Shown: positions 22,296 to 31,945, counted from the stretch's first letter. The stretch is DNA of 64,000 nt from Deroplatys truncata (GCA_030765065.1 CM060990.1:417269198-417333197), one strand, 5' to 3'. Translations and numbers: made by a program. Notes: generated by a model not told the origin, from the sequence alone.

Positions 22296-23165
22296 ATGAG
22301 TTACATCAACATATTCGACAGCTGCAGCAACATCCGCTGCATCAAAAGCTACAGCAGCAACAACCGGTTACAGAGCATCTGTAGCAGTAGCAGCAGTAAA
22401 TCTAACAACTGTAGATTCACAATCCTCAGCAACAACAACCATAACGCAACAGTAAATACGACAGATGTAGTAGCAGATACAGCATCTATAGCAACAGCAG
22501 CTATAATGTTAGCAGCAATAGATCCTGCAGCTACAGAAACATCAGACGCATCCTACACAATGCCCGTAGCAGAAGCAAATACACACAGCTATCGCAGCAG
22601 ATACAGCAGCTGTACAACAATAGATGTAACAGATCCGACAGCTGTAGTAACATCTGCTACAATAATTGCAGTGACAATAACCGGTTACATATCAGCTGTA
22701 GCAGCAGCAGCAGCTAATCCTACAGCTATAGATTTAGCTGTCTTAGCAACAGTAAGCATCACTGCAATCATATTCCAGATGTAGATTCACCTACCACAGC
22801 AAAAGCAGCCATCACAGCAGCTGTAACATCAAATACGAGAGCTGTAGTAGTAGATACATCACTGCAACATCAGCTATGATAATAACAGCATCAGCTCAGG
22901 CAGCTGTAGCGACATTAGACACAGTTAGCACATTAGCTGTAGCAGAAGCAAATACAGCAGCTATTGTAGCAGATACAGAGGGGACTGTACAACGGTAGCT
23001 GTAACAGATCCTACCGGTGTAGCAGCATCTGCTACAACAACAACAGCAGCAGTCGTGGCCGCGACGCTAGCAGCGATAGCAACAAGACGTCGTGTGTTAA
23101 CAGCAGCAGCTAATCCATTAGTTGCAGATTCAGTACCCGCATTTATGAAACTGAATTACTTTTAA
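22296..23165 (+). pseudogene. Ala/Thr-rich reading frame built of GCAGCA/ACAGCW-type triplets, frameshifted
   Basis: About 870 bp dominated by GCA, ACA, GTA and GCT codons. No single frame is open throughout. 22296-22784 is open in one frame, and a second frame near 23045-23165 gives AVVAATLAAIATRRRVLTAA and ends at a TAA after an MKLNYF-type tail. Short motifs such as ATSAT, GVAAS and AAANP recur, pointing to internal duplication. Hydrophobic Ala-rich runs beside an RRR cluster suggest a membrane or minor virion protein, but I cannot place it in a family. It lies between polymerase and virion genes, so a virion role is a reasonable guess. Confidence 0.45.
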
Positions 23166-23467
23166 AAAAATGGTATCGAATACCCTGGATACTACTTGAA
23201 TCAGCTGAAATTACATTAAATAACAGCGATAAAAATCAGTGATTGAAATTATCACAAACAGCTGTGATTCTACTCTATTTGTTTAAATACAGTGAAACAG
23301 CTAGCATTTCCAGTAAACAGCTTTTCGTGACGATGACGTATAAAGTAGTTTTCAATGTCTAGCAGCTGAATAGGTAGTGAACAAGCTTGCTTCACCAGTT
23401 CTATCATACTGTGTAAAATAAATAATGCTTAATGAATATATGCTAATGTTCGTGAACAATGACAGAG

Positions 23468-23475
23468 TATAAAAG
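23468..23475 (+). promoter_or_regulatory. TATA box (TATAAAAG) of the virion gene cluster
   Basis: About 40 bases upstream of the ATG at 23509, a usual TATA-to-start distance for a short leader. The next four virion genes overlap or nearly abut, so they may share this promoter. Confidence 0.55.
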
Positions 23476-23508
23476 AGCAATTAAATAATAAAAATCAATT
23501 AGTACACC

Positions 23509-24339
23509 ATGAGAGCTAACAAGGCTAAGATCACAAGAGGCTCTGGTTTAATTAACTCTCTTATTAACCGGCTACCATTTGAAGTGCATTTACCTGGTTA
23601 CAGATACTGCGGACCCGGAACAAAGCTAGAAAAAAGGTTAAAGAGAGGAGACCCCGGAATCAATCCTTTAGACGAAGCCTGTAAACTTCACGACATTGCA
23701 TACGCTCAGCATAAAGACTCTGCATCGAGAAACATTGCTGACAAGATCTTGGCTGAAATAGCGTGGAAAAGAGTACAATCGTCTGATGCTACATTAGGTG
23801 AAAAGTTGGCAGCCCGACTAGTAACAACCATCATGAAGGGTAAGATAGCTGTTGGTGTTGGATGCAGGAAGAAGAAACGAGGAGGATTTCTACCACTCAT
23901 ACCAATTATTACAGCTCTAGGTGCTGCCGCTAGAGGTGCAGCGCAAATTGCCTCAGCAGTAAATAAGAAAAAGGCCGCAGTTAAACAACTTGCCGAAATG
24001 ATGAGACATAACAGAGAAATTGAGAGAAAGGCAGCTGTTGGCGCTGGATCCAGGAAGAAGAAACGAGGAGGATTTCTACCGCTCATACCAATTATTGCAG
24101 CCCTAGGAGCCGCCGCTGGAGGTGCATCACAAATTGCTACAGCTGTAAATAAGAAAAAAGCTGCGGATAAACAACTTGCTGAAATGATGAGACGTAACAG
24201 AGAAATTGAAGCAAGAGGGAGAGGTTTTCGAGTGAAGAAGAATAAGGGAAGAAACACCGAAACGAAGAGGAGACAGAGCCTGAAACGGAATTCAAAAAGC
24301 TCAGGCAGAGGGCTATACTTGTCCCGGAAAAAGCATTGA
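23509..24339 (+). CDS. Phospholipase A2 domain fused to a duplicated basic core-protein segment
   Basis: 276 codons, intact. Residues 30-70 hold a parvovirus-type PLA2 core: the calcium loop YCGPGT (33-38) and the catalytic pair H61-D62 within DEACKLHDIAY. In parvovirus capsids such domains help breach endosomal membranes; Polintons and adintoviruses carry a similar one. Two copies of a ~62-residue segment follow (about 115-176 and 177-238). Each has KKKRGGFLPLIPII, a Gly/Ala-rich hydrophobic stretch and KQLAEMMR.NREIE, resembling adenovirus core/cement proteins. The C-terminus is Lys/Arg-rich and ends at 24339. The stop overlaps the protease frame. The duplication raises length compared with a single-segment form. 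The start is the first ATG after the TATA box. Confidence 0.88.
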   Translation: MRANKAKITRGSGLINSLINRLPFEVHLPGYRYCGPGTKLEKRLKRGDPGINPLDEACKLHDIAYAQHKDSASRNIADKILAEIAWKRVQSSDATLGEKLAARLVTTIMKGKIAVGVGCRKKKRGGFLPLIPIITALGAAARGAAQIASAVNKKKAAVKQLAEMMRHNREIERKAAVGAGSRKKKRGGFLPLIPIIAALGAAAGGASQIATAVNKKKAADKQLAEMMRRNREIEARGRGFRVKKNKGRNTETKRRQSLKRNSKSSGRGLYLSRKKH

Positions 24340-24668
24340 GTAACATAGACCTTGACTTGTATGCCCGACGTTTAAAGATTCCTCATTTTAGGAGTGTATA
24401 CATGATCGATCAGCTACCCTCAAGACCTCGTTACAGAGAGAGCATTATTGTTAATCTCGATACTTCAGAGAATCAAGACACTCATTGGGTTGCTATAAAG
24501 AAGGATGGCAACGTGTCGTTTTATTTCGATAGCTTTGGAAACTTGAAGCCTCCAAAAGAGATAGAAAGGTATCTCAGAGGTGCTAAGGTACTGTATAACC
24601 CTAAAAGGTTTCAGAGTTTTAGCTCGGTCATCTGCGGGCACTTGTGCTTGCAATTTCTATTGCAATGA
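24336..24668 (+). CDS. Adenain-like maturation cysteine protease
   Basis: This would cleave capsid and core precursors during virion maturation. It has the adenovirus-protease arrangement: His in DTHWVA (H50), Asp in FYFDSFG (D65) and Cys in SVICGHLCLQF (C100, counted from codon 24336). About 110 residues are shown from a TTG. The same frame is open upstream to 24246 without an ATG, overlapping the end of the PLA2 gene. The first ATG (in VYMIDQLP) comes before H50 but after the conserved N-terminal LSNIDL region. The true start may have been lost, or the protein may be made by frameshifting from the upstream gene. The catalytic residues are all present. Confidence 0.85.
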   Translation: MSNIDLDLYARRLKIPHFRSVYMIDQLPSRPRYRESIIVNLDTSENQDTHWVAIKKDGNVSFYFDSFGNLKPPKEIERYLRGAKVLYNPKRFQSFSSVICGHLCLQFLLQ

Positions 24669-25018
24669 GTTACACTATTGCTGTCAGTGGCAACGAGTCT
24701 GTTCTTACTACATACCTGAATCCTCCTCTTCCGTTAGATCCAAAAGGTCATTATGAGATTGCTCTACTGAATTTTGAAACCTTCTATACCATTCCCAATG
24801 TTGATAGGAATAATAATCAATTTCATTACGTACACAATGATGAAATTAAGATCATTGATATACCTGATAGAACTTATGAGATTACTGATATTAATAAATA
24901 CATCAGAGATAAACTAGGTGTGGATGAGAATGTCTTCTTTATTACACCTAGTAATAACACAATGAAATCATGGGCATCTTCAATGTTACCGGGACATTGC
25001 TTTCGCAATGACACCTAG
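24665..25018 (+). pseudogene. Penton-like minor capsid protein, C-terminally truncated
   Basis: The ATG overlaps the protease stop (ATGA). The N-terminal reading, SYTIAVSGNESVLTTYLNPP, then YEIALLNFETFYTIPNVD and YEITDINKYIRDKL, matches the start of the Polinton/adintovirus penton-like (single jelly-roll) protein. After about residue 95 the match ends and a stop comes at 25016-25018. The remainder appears deleted, because the capsid gene starts at once. The assignment comes from remembered family features rather than a search. Confidence 0.7.
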
Positions 25019-25920
25019 ATTCGATGAGAAGATCACTAAAGAAGAGGAACATGTGTTCTTTGCCGTATAATACATCAGCTCTGGACGCTAACAACGAGAT
25101 TAGAATCCCGTGTCAAGTTGAACATTTATATACTTTACCTAATTGAAGTTATCTATACATCAATGGAAGTATTACTAAATCTAATGGAACAGCTACTACT
25201 ACAAAGCTTATGCACAATAGTCAGTTGGTGTTGGTGCTGATTCAATCCAAGGATTCTAAAAACTGTATTATAGCGCCTGAGGGCGAAGAGAATGCAAGCG
25301 TTAAACTTGCACGAATCGAGTAGAGAATGCCAGTGATTCGACTTTCTTATGCTGAGATCCTCAAGACAGCCAAGCTGGATAAGACTCTGTTTCACCCATT
25401 TAGGACCACGGATCTGCATACTCAGCCTGCTGTGTCGCAAACTAAATTATTCACCTGGAATGTCGCCATCACATCAAAAATGGAGAAGCCGAGATTTGTC
25501 AGTTTGGGTGCTCAAACTTTAAGATCGAGTAATGCATCTAAAGACCGTGCTCTTTTTGATCATTGTAACATAACTAATTTGAGAATTTATCTTAATAGCG
25601 AATGTTATCCCTATCATGACATGAACTTGGATTTTGGAAACTCGAGATTTGCATCATTGTATGACATGTACTTAAGCTCTTATTATGAAAAAGAGAGCTA
25701 TGCTTTATTGAGGAGAAAAGATTTTCTTAAATTTGCTCCTATATTTGTTATAGATTGCTCACATCAACCAGAGTAAGTTGTAAATAGTGCTGTTAACATT
25801 AGAATAGAAATTCAAGCTAGTGCAAATATTCCTGCACAGACCACATTGAATTGTTTGATAATTCGCGATAAAGTATTTACTTACAAGCCTCTGACTCATG
25901 TGATGCAGCTTTTATTTTAA
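25008..25920 (+). pseudogene. Double-jelly-roll major capsid protein, broken
   Basis: The frame opens at the ATG at 25008 and shifts by one base near 25068. From there to 25920 it reads in one frame, interrupted by TGA at 25144, TAG at 25321 and TAA at 25774. Recognisable pieces are ALDANNEIRIP and EHLYTLPN early, RLSYAEIL and PFRTTDLHT mid-way, then KMEKPRFVSLGAQT, FDHCNITNLRIYLNSE.YPY and APIFVIDCS. These are hallmarks of the Polinton/adintovirus capsid protein. The segment between about 25210 and 25330 is shorter than expected and its usual motif is missing. It builds the icosahedral shell in relatives; this copy cannot. Confidence 0.85.
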
Positions 25921-25972
25921 ACTAATCATTGTAAGGATTTGTTTTTCATTAGGAATGTAATGATTATTAATG

Positions 25973-26013
25973 AATAAAAACACTATGTAAAAGCATACTT
26001 TCATTCTTTTATT
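25973..26013. terminator. Convergent poly(A) signals between the two PE2 transcription units
   Basis: AATAAA at 25973-25978 on the plus strand follows the capsid frame. TTTATT at 26008-26013 is AATAAA on the minus strand, downstream of the leftward spliced gene. The tail-to-tail placement suits two opposing transcription units. Confidence 0.55.
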
Positions 26014-26112
26014 GCTATTATTTATCATACATTTCCATCACTTTCTTCCTCCAACTCCACGTTCTAGCATATTACATTACATTTGCAGCAGAGGGGATAC
26101 CTAAATTGTAAT

Positions 26113-26463
26113 CTATAAACGATTCAAGTCTTTTAGCCTGCAAATTTCATCGTTATTTAAAAGTATTTCACAATCATTTAAATTAGTGTTCAAAAATTTT
26201 ATTTCTGTCTCTTGCATATATGCAACACTATTATAAGAGAAAACAATAATTTCCCAATATTCCACACGCAGATACTTTCTCGATTGGAGGAATGCGCTGA
26301 ATGTAGGAAGACTCTCACGAATTATCTCCCAATCTTGAATTGTTATGTATACAAATTTGTCTGTGTTTTTCACTATAAGCACTGGAAGATCATAGAAGAA
26401 TCCTATCTTAATGCTGTACCTTTTCGAGATGTAGACGTCTCGGCACCCGCTAGTTACCGTCAT
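26113..26463 (-). CDS. Small leftward open frame, 116 codons, unknown
   Basis: It starts inside the last exon of the spliced gene, in another frame, and reads DVYISKRYSIKIGFF, then YITIQDWEIIRESLPTFSAF and a Glu/Asn/Asp-rich end. The pattern of a short beta-rich segment followed by LTxxxWxxIrExLPxF is faintly like PC4-type single-strand DNA-binding domains, but this is only an impression. It may be a separate small gene or an alternative exon of the gene above. A frame on the opposite strand (26212-26571) looks like its shadow. Confidence 0.4.
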   Translation of the reverse strand: MTVTSGCRDVYISKRYSIKIGFFYDLPVLIVKNTDKFVYITIQDWEIIRESLPTFSAFLQSRKYLRVEYWEIIVFSYNSVAYMQETEIKFLNTNLNDCEILLNNDEICRLKDLNRL

Positions 26464-27930
26464 GTTTCTTGGGCGTCTCGATGTTGCTTATTCTATCCTC
26501 CAATAGCGTCAGCCTCCTTTGCAGGTCTGCAAAGCTGTTCCTCTTCTTCTTTCCCTTATTGCACCGCCTGAAACATTACACAATGAAAGTCTTAGAAAAA
26601 GTGCTTGGGGAAGTGTAGGTACCCTGAAAAGAGTTACATATTTTTGTTAGTACACACTTAAAATGAAACATAAAAATTTATATAAAATTCGGATATTGCT
26701 CGTTATTTCATTGCGTTAGATATAACTAAATTCAAACATATGCGATATTGTGATTTTGTTATAAGTTCTATAGCGTGTATCTTTTGTAGCTTTATATGTA
26801 TTATCAATGAGTGAGTTGTTTTATTTATGATTTTTTCATGTTAAAATAGGGGAACATTCAATACTTAAGTTTAATATTTCTACATACCTTTGTATAGGTA
26901 TAAAAGACAATTTACATGTCTTAAATTTCCCCATCTCTGCCATACCGTTATACTGAAGAGATACTTTGCCTGGTATTTCTGTAATCTCTTGATCAGTTAA
27001 CGAATTATAGCGCTCTGGCAAGAACACTTGGCAATCCTCCAACGAAGATACGATCCTGGTACCGTATCTAGTTTGAGCTCTCTTTAAGGACTTTATCTCA
27101 TAGTTAAGACCTATTTCGAGATCTTGAACTCGGCGATTCGGTAGGAAACTACGCTCTTCAACCATCTTGTTAAGTCTATCTGCTAAACAATCTGTAACAC
27201 TCATTGACATGAATTATTATTTCACTACATTATTCAAGTTGAAGGACAAGTTATACATTTCTTTATATTAGAACTAAAGTGTGTGTTGTGCTGCATCACC
27301 AAATGTTTTGTAAGTAGGCTTATGAATGTGTAGAGAAACAACGAATGAGTGGAGAAAATTGTGTGAATATTAATAGAAGAATGTGCAGCAAAAATCGTAT
27401 GAGTGTGTAGAGAAACAAAGAATAAGTACCGAAAATCATGTGAATGTTCATGGAAGATGAGCCAGCAGAAAACCAAAGAATGAGAAGAGGAAATCGTGTG
27501 AATGTATAGTGAAACAAAGAATGAGTGGGGGGAAAATCGTATGAATGTTTATGTAAGAAGAATGTGTAGCGAAGATCGTATGAATGCGTTGAGAAACAAA
27601 GAATGAGTAGAGAAAATGTATGAATGTTAATAGAGTATGAACCTGCAGGGAAACAAAGAATGAGTGGAGAAAATTGTGTGAATATTTATGTAAGAGGAAT
27701 GTGTAGCGAAAATCATGTGAATGTTTATAGAAGAAGAATTAGTAGAAAAATCCTGTGAACTGTAGAATAATGTGTAGAGAAATCCATGTGAGTGTAATGC
27801 TTACCTTAAAACTACATGATTCTCTTGCAACGAGTCGTCTTTCATCTACTGTATCGTTTAAACAAAAATAAATGCATTGTAAAACCATCAGTGATTTTTG
27901 TAGTTATCTAAATACCCACTCACCTTACAT
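26450..27930 (-). CDS. Leftward three-exon gene shared by PE2 and PE3
   Basis: I do not recognise a named family, but a homologue is in PE3 (49433-50402). Proposed exons on the minus strand: mini-exon 27930-27924 (ATG, one codon, G) before donor GTGAGT; exon 2, 27191-26888, after acceptor TGTTACAG and before donor GTATGT; exon 3, 26567-26450, after acceptor TGTTTCAG, ending in TAG. Junction phases fit (1, then 2). Exon 2 contains RYGTRIVSSLEDCQVFLP and ends GKFKTCKLSF. Exon 3 is basic (KGKKKRNSF) then coiled-coil-like (DLQRRLTLLEDRISNIE). The mini-exon codon here is TAA, a stop, so translation would need the ATG codons at 27210 or 27204, or the copy is dead. A possible alternative 5' exon lies at about 27806-27853 before a GTAAGC donor. 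It may act early, given the promoter block shared with the polymerase side. Confidence 0.65.
27290..27790 (-). repeat. Degenerate minisatellite in the first intron of the PE2 spliced gene
   Basis: Recurring GAGAAACAAAGAATGAGT, GTGTGAATGTTTATAG and AGAAGAATGTGTAGCG pieces with spacing of roughly 60-130 bp. No supported coding. Confidence 0.7.
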
Positions 27931-28067
27931 TGTTTCCTGTTGAATGCTGCACATGTAGATGGGTTGCACCTCTTCTTAAACTAAAAACTTTACGTTTTTT
28001 TCGTTCTTAAAAATTTAAATCTAGAGTTAATGAGCTCAAAATGTTTCTAACAGGCGCGGGTACCTGT

Positions 28068-28075
28068 TTATATAG
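28068..28075 (-). promoter_or_regulatory. TATA box of the PE2 spliced gene
   Basis: The complement reads GCTATATAAAC, about 140 bases upstream of the mini-exon ATG at 27930. The mirrored promoter block (28144-28200) lies just beyond. Confidence 0.5.
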
Positions 28076-28130
28076 CAACCTAACCCCTCCAGTGATGTCA
28101 TCTCATCGTCATGGTGGGGGTTGGGGTGGG

Positions 28131-30834
28131 GAAGGGATGTATACACGTCACGTGATTATTGCAGCCAATGACATCATCGCCTGTTGCGCATGCGCAGAGG
28201 TTCACAGCACCTCTATCGCTACTTGCTTCAATTCCCCCTCTCTACCGCTCTCTCTCTCAGAGTAGCTCCATAATGTCTTTACATGAACTAAAAAATGTGT
28301 TGTGATGAAAGCCATGTGAGGGTAGTAGCCTGAAAAGAATTACATTTTTGCTAGGTTACAGTGAAATGAGACGAAGATTTTTTGTATTCTGTAAAGACAA
28401 TAATTTCCAATGTTATGGATGTATGTATGTGATTGTCCTGATGTACGCGTCTATGCCTGCATGCGTATGTGTGTGTGAGTGTGCGAATGTGTAAGTATAC
28501 TGGTGTATGTATGCATGTATGTGAGTGTATGTGCTTGCATGAGGTGTGTGTGTGTGTGTGGTTGGTATGTGTAAGTGAGCAGGTATATATGTGTGCGTGT
28601 ATGTGTGTGCGTGTGTGGCTGGTGCTGTTGGGTGTAAGTGAAAAGTCATATGTGCTTGCGTGTGTGTGTGCGCGGTCGTGTGCGTATGTGTGTGTGCAAG
28701 TGTAACGGTGTATGTATGTACGCGAGTGTGTATATGTATGTGTGAGTGTAAGAGCACTGGTGTATGTATGTATTCGCATGAGGTGCGTGAATGCGTGTGT
28801 GTACTGGTGTATGTATGTGCATGTGTGTGTTTGTGCGTGTGTGCGTGCACCTGTGTATGTGTGTTGATGTATGCGCATGTGCTTGTGTATATGGGTGCGC
28901 CTAGATGTGTACAAGTCGTGGAGAAAGAAAGAGATAGATAGATTGAAAGAAAATAAAGAATCGTGTCTAGGCATCGGAATATCTAGGTATACACCAGGGT
29001 TTAGTATAAATAATTATATTTGTTAAATGCAATTTTAATCCGACGTCCCCTGCCTCATTAATTTAATAGTTATTACAGCGTTTCGCTGGCGGCCTCCGGG
29101 TTCCTAAGAATACAGCTCGTTAAACATTGTAATGTCGTATAAATTAAATTATATTTGTTAAACACGTTTTAATCTGACCGCTCAATACTCACATAGTTCA
29201 ATATTTACTAAGCGTTAGAGATTCGCTGGGTAAGATTCGAGCTAGAACCTTCTGAACACCCTTTCATTAATTAGGGTAATGATATATAAAAATTAAATTA
29301 TATTTGTTAAATACATTTTTAATCTGCCCGTGCATAGTTTAATAGTTATTACGCGTTAGAGTTTCACTCGGTAAGATTCGAGCTACAATCCTCTGAACGC
29401 CTTTTTATTAATTAGAGTAATGATATAATAATATCAATCATTAATTTCTCATTAGCAGTAAACTTTTGATTACAGTAAGAATCGAGCACCGATCTATGGA
29501 TATACACGTAGAGGTTTAATGCATGTAATGAAATGTATATTAGGCGCTTTTTCGGAGTCGCTGACTGAAATGAGCCAAACAGAATGCTTGTTATGTATGC
29601 TCGGGTATATTCGTAGGATCTCGTAAAACAACGGAGAGAACTCCCTCAGGGCAAAAAACCATGATGGCTGACTGACGTTGTTTACGTATAGCTGGTAAAC
29701 AAGCTTCTCTCTCTTTCACACGAACAAGGACAGGGCTAGCATAATGCCACCTTCAGATTCTTTTGTTAAGCTACCAAGTGCTCAAACAATGGAAAGGGAC
29801 CGGCTTTGTTATAGGGTTGCGGAATGAGAAATAAAGGCTTGCACCGGACAATAGAACTTGTTTCTCTTTTGTCACGACCCTAATTCATCATGTCCTTTGT
29901 TCATTTTGACAGGTGAAGGGCAAGCATTGTTCTTTTGTTAAAAGCTAGTGGAATGAGTATGCCAGAAAGTAGCCTTGCCCCGGACAATAGAAAGGCACAC
30001 AATAGAAATCCCTTCCTTTGTCCAGCAAGCTCTTTGTTCCCGCACGTGTTCGAGAAACAATAGGAGTGGAGTGGGTAACTGACACAGGTGCAGAAGTGGT
30101 CGGATGTGGAATGGGTAGGAAAAACATCTCGCCTTTGTTACAGAACCTTAAATTTATGACCCCTTTGTTCGTTTTGACAGTGAAGGATACCCTTAATTGC
30201 TTAACTGTCAAGCTTCCATTGTACTCAACAAGATTTATGACCCTCAGCTGCAACTAAAACTACCAAGGCACTGCGGGGGAGGGGCGGGGCTAATTAGCAT
30301 ACTAATTGCAGATTCATGCATATTAATTGCGCCAGAAGCCTCATTTCTATAGTACTGACTTAGGGGGTTTTTCCACTAAGACCCCTTCTCGAATATCTTA
30401 TAAGTGATCTATACTCGAGTCTTTTTGTTGTTAAAGTTCTTGAATAATGCGGTTCTTTGTATTCCAGTTTTAATCATAATCCCTGACACCTATCATCGTT
30501 TTCCCTACCTCTCCCATATAAACGCATTTCGTCCCCTCCTTCAACTACCTCCTAGCATAGGAACGGAGGTTTTACTCTGCGTCTCATATAGACACATTTC
30601 TCTCCTTCAACCCTGTCTACCCTAGAATCAGCATTCGTATTCCCTGTCCCTCTCATATAAATGTATTTCCCCCAATCAACCCCTCCGTCTAGCCTAGCAC
30701 CAGCCCTCGTATTCCCTATCTCTGCCATATAAACGCATTTTCCTCCGTGACCCGTCGCATCTAGCCTCGTTTTCCCTATCCTTTCCCATATAAACGCAAA
30801 AAAACTGTGCTCGATCTCTTCTAAATAACCTACT
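28131..30834 (-). repeat. PE2 right terminal inverted repeat
   Basis: Reverse-complement partner of 16567-19469, module by module, ending CCTACT beside GCTATG. Its inner edge holds the promoter-like block CACGTCACGTG...CCAATG...TGCGCATGCGCA (28144-28200) in inverted orientation. Confidence 0.92.
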
Positions 30835-30840
30835 GCTATG
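30835..30840 (+). repeat. Target-site duplication of PE2, right copy (GCTATG)
   Basis: Identical to 16561-16566. Confidence 0.92.
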
Positions 30841-30854
30841 TGATAGCTTTGGAT

Positions 30855-31410
30855 TGGTTGGCTACCAAGGGCACTCGGCACTGATACGCATAGTGAATAT
30901 TGCGCCTACGCCCCAAAAGGGGGCGTCCCCAGGAGGCAGGATGAGACGAGAGGAGACACCGGGCGCCCGGAACCAGTAGTGACGGCACAGGAGTGGCAGG
31001 GTCCCTAGGTTTTCAGATAGAGACTCCACGTCAGATGTACAGGCAGACTGGGGACCCCACCCAGCACAGAGGGGGTGCAACGCCCCTCAAGGAAGTTAGG
31101 ATACTGCCGAAAACCAGCCGAAAGCCGAGAGACGGAGAGTCACAAAAAGCATCCTTTTCTCCTGCCGCACTGCACCAAAACACAATCGCCGACACTACCA
31201 ACACTGAAAGAGACCAACGGATGAAAGATGAAGGGAAATGAGAATGAAGATGAAATGGTGGTTCAGGAAATTTGGGATGTGAGTATCCTTGCCAGCATTC
31301 GCCTGGCGACCTCGGAAGAACCCCCGAAAGAACCCAAGGGTCAGGAAGGCCGGCCAGAGGAATCGAACCCACGACCTCCCGAATGCGAGCCAAAGACGTG
31401 ATAGGTTTAA
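30855..31410 (-). mobile_element. tRNA-derived SINE-like repeat next to PE2
   Basis: On the minus strand a B box (GGTTCGATTCC, complement of about 31358-31368) is followed by a body with CCCTTGGGTTCTTTCGGGGG and a CATTTCATCTTCATTCTCAT-type pyrimidine-rich segment like the SINE at 60-285. The A box is degenerate. At over 500 bp it is long for a SINE and may be a composite. Open frames on both strands are artefacts. Confidence 0.6.
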
Positions 31411-31479
31411 AATTGTGTTCTCTTTGTATGAACACGAGAGTAAGAAAGAAAGAAAGAGAAAAAAAGAAAGAAAGAGAAA

Positions 31480-31945
31480 ATAGCTATTTGCAGTTGGGAG
31501 AAGAATTCAAATTAATAACAAAGAATATTTCAGAATAGGTAAAATATAAAAGTTATTTCAAATAAAATAAAAATGTTAATTGATATAAATTTTGTGCTTT
31601 AACAAGATCTAATGTTGTTGTGTAGTAAGATTTTGTCTCTCTCTTACGATTTCCAAATTATCAAAAGTCATTCACAATAAACACTCATTTACAGACTATT
31701 ACTAGAAAATAAAGACATACATTCGAAAATAGCCTAAACATATGTATTTTAATCAAAATCCTCAGTCATTTTTGAAAGAATAAAAAATTTAGAAAAATGT
31801 CTAATGTAAAGAGTAGTTTGGAGTGGAGGATTTTCTTTAAAATCTCTGTGTCGCATTCTTGGAAGTAGTTGAACTTAAACACTATGTTCGGTTTTTAACC
31901 AACTTTTGCTTTTGAGTTATGCTGCTCGTGGATACACACACACAC
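31480..31945 (+). repeat. Dispersed repeat R, copy 3
   Basis: Same blocks as copies 1 and 2 (TTTAATCAAAATC, TGTGTCGCA, CCAACTTTT.CTTTTG), ending at a (CA)n run at 31936-31953. Confidence 0.65.

Larger units (their letters stand above)
16567..30834. mobile_element. PE2: decayed Polinton/adintovirus-like element
   Basis: A 14,268-bp element with AGTAGG/CCTACT ends, inverted repeats of about 2.7-2.9 kb and a perfect 6-bp duplication. Rightward genes (19742-25920): DNA polymerase B, an Ala/Thr-rich frame, a PLA2/basic-core protein, an adenain-like protease, a penton-like protein and a double-jelly-roll capsid protein. One leftward spliced gene (26450-27930) converges on them near 26,000. This set is characteristic of Polintons/adintoviruses. 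No integrase or packaging ATPase was found, and the polymerase and capsid genes are broken, so the copy is defective. The TIR arms are nearly identical in their 17148-17456 / 29945-30253 segment, which suggests a recent insertion or gene conversion between arms. Confidence 0.93.

Noticed and set aside
26212-26571. 119-codon plus-strand frame in PE2
   Set aside because: It lies opposite the minus-strand frame and the last exon of the spliced gene and looks like their shadow.
17039-30362. PE2 as an element nested inside another at the inner AGTA
   Set aside because: The hexamers flanking the inner ends (TAAGTC and GACTTA) are inverted, not direct, copies, as expected for TIR-internal sequence.
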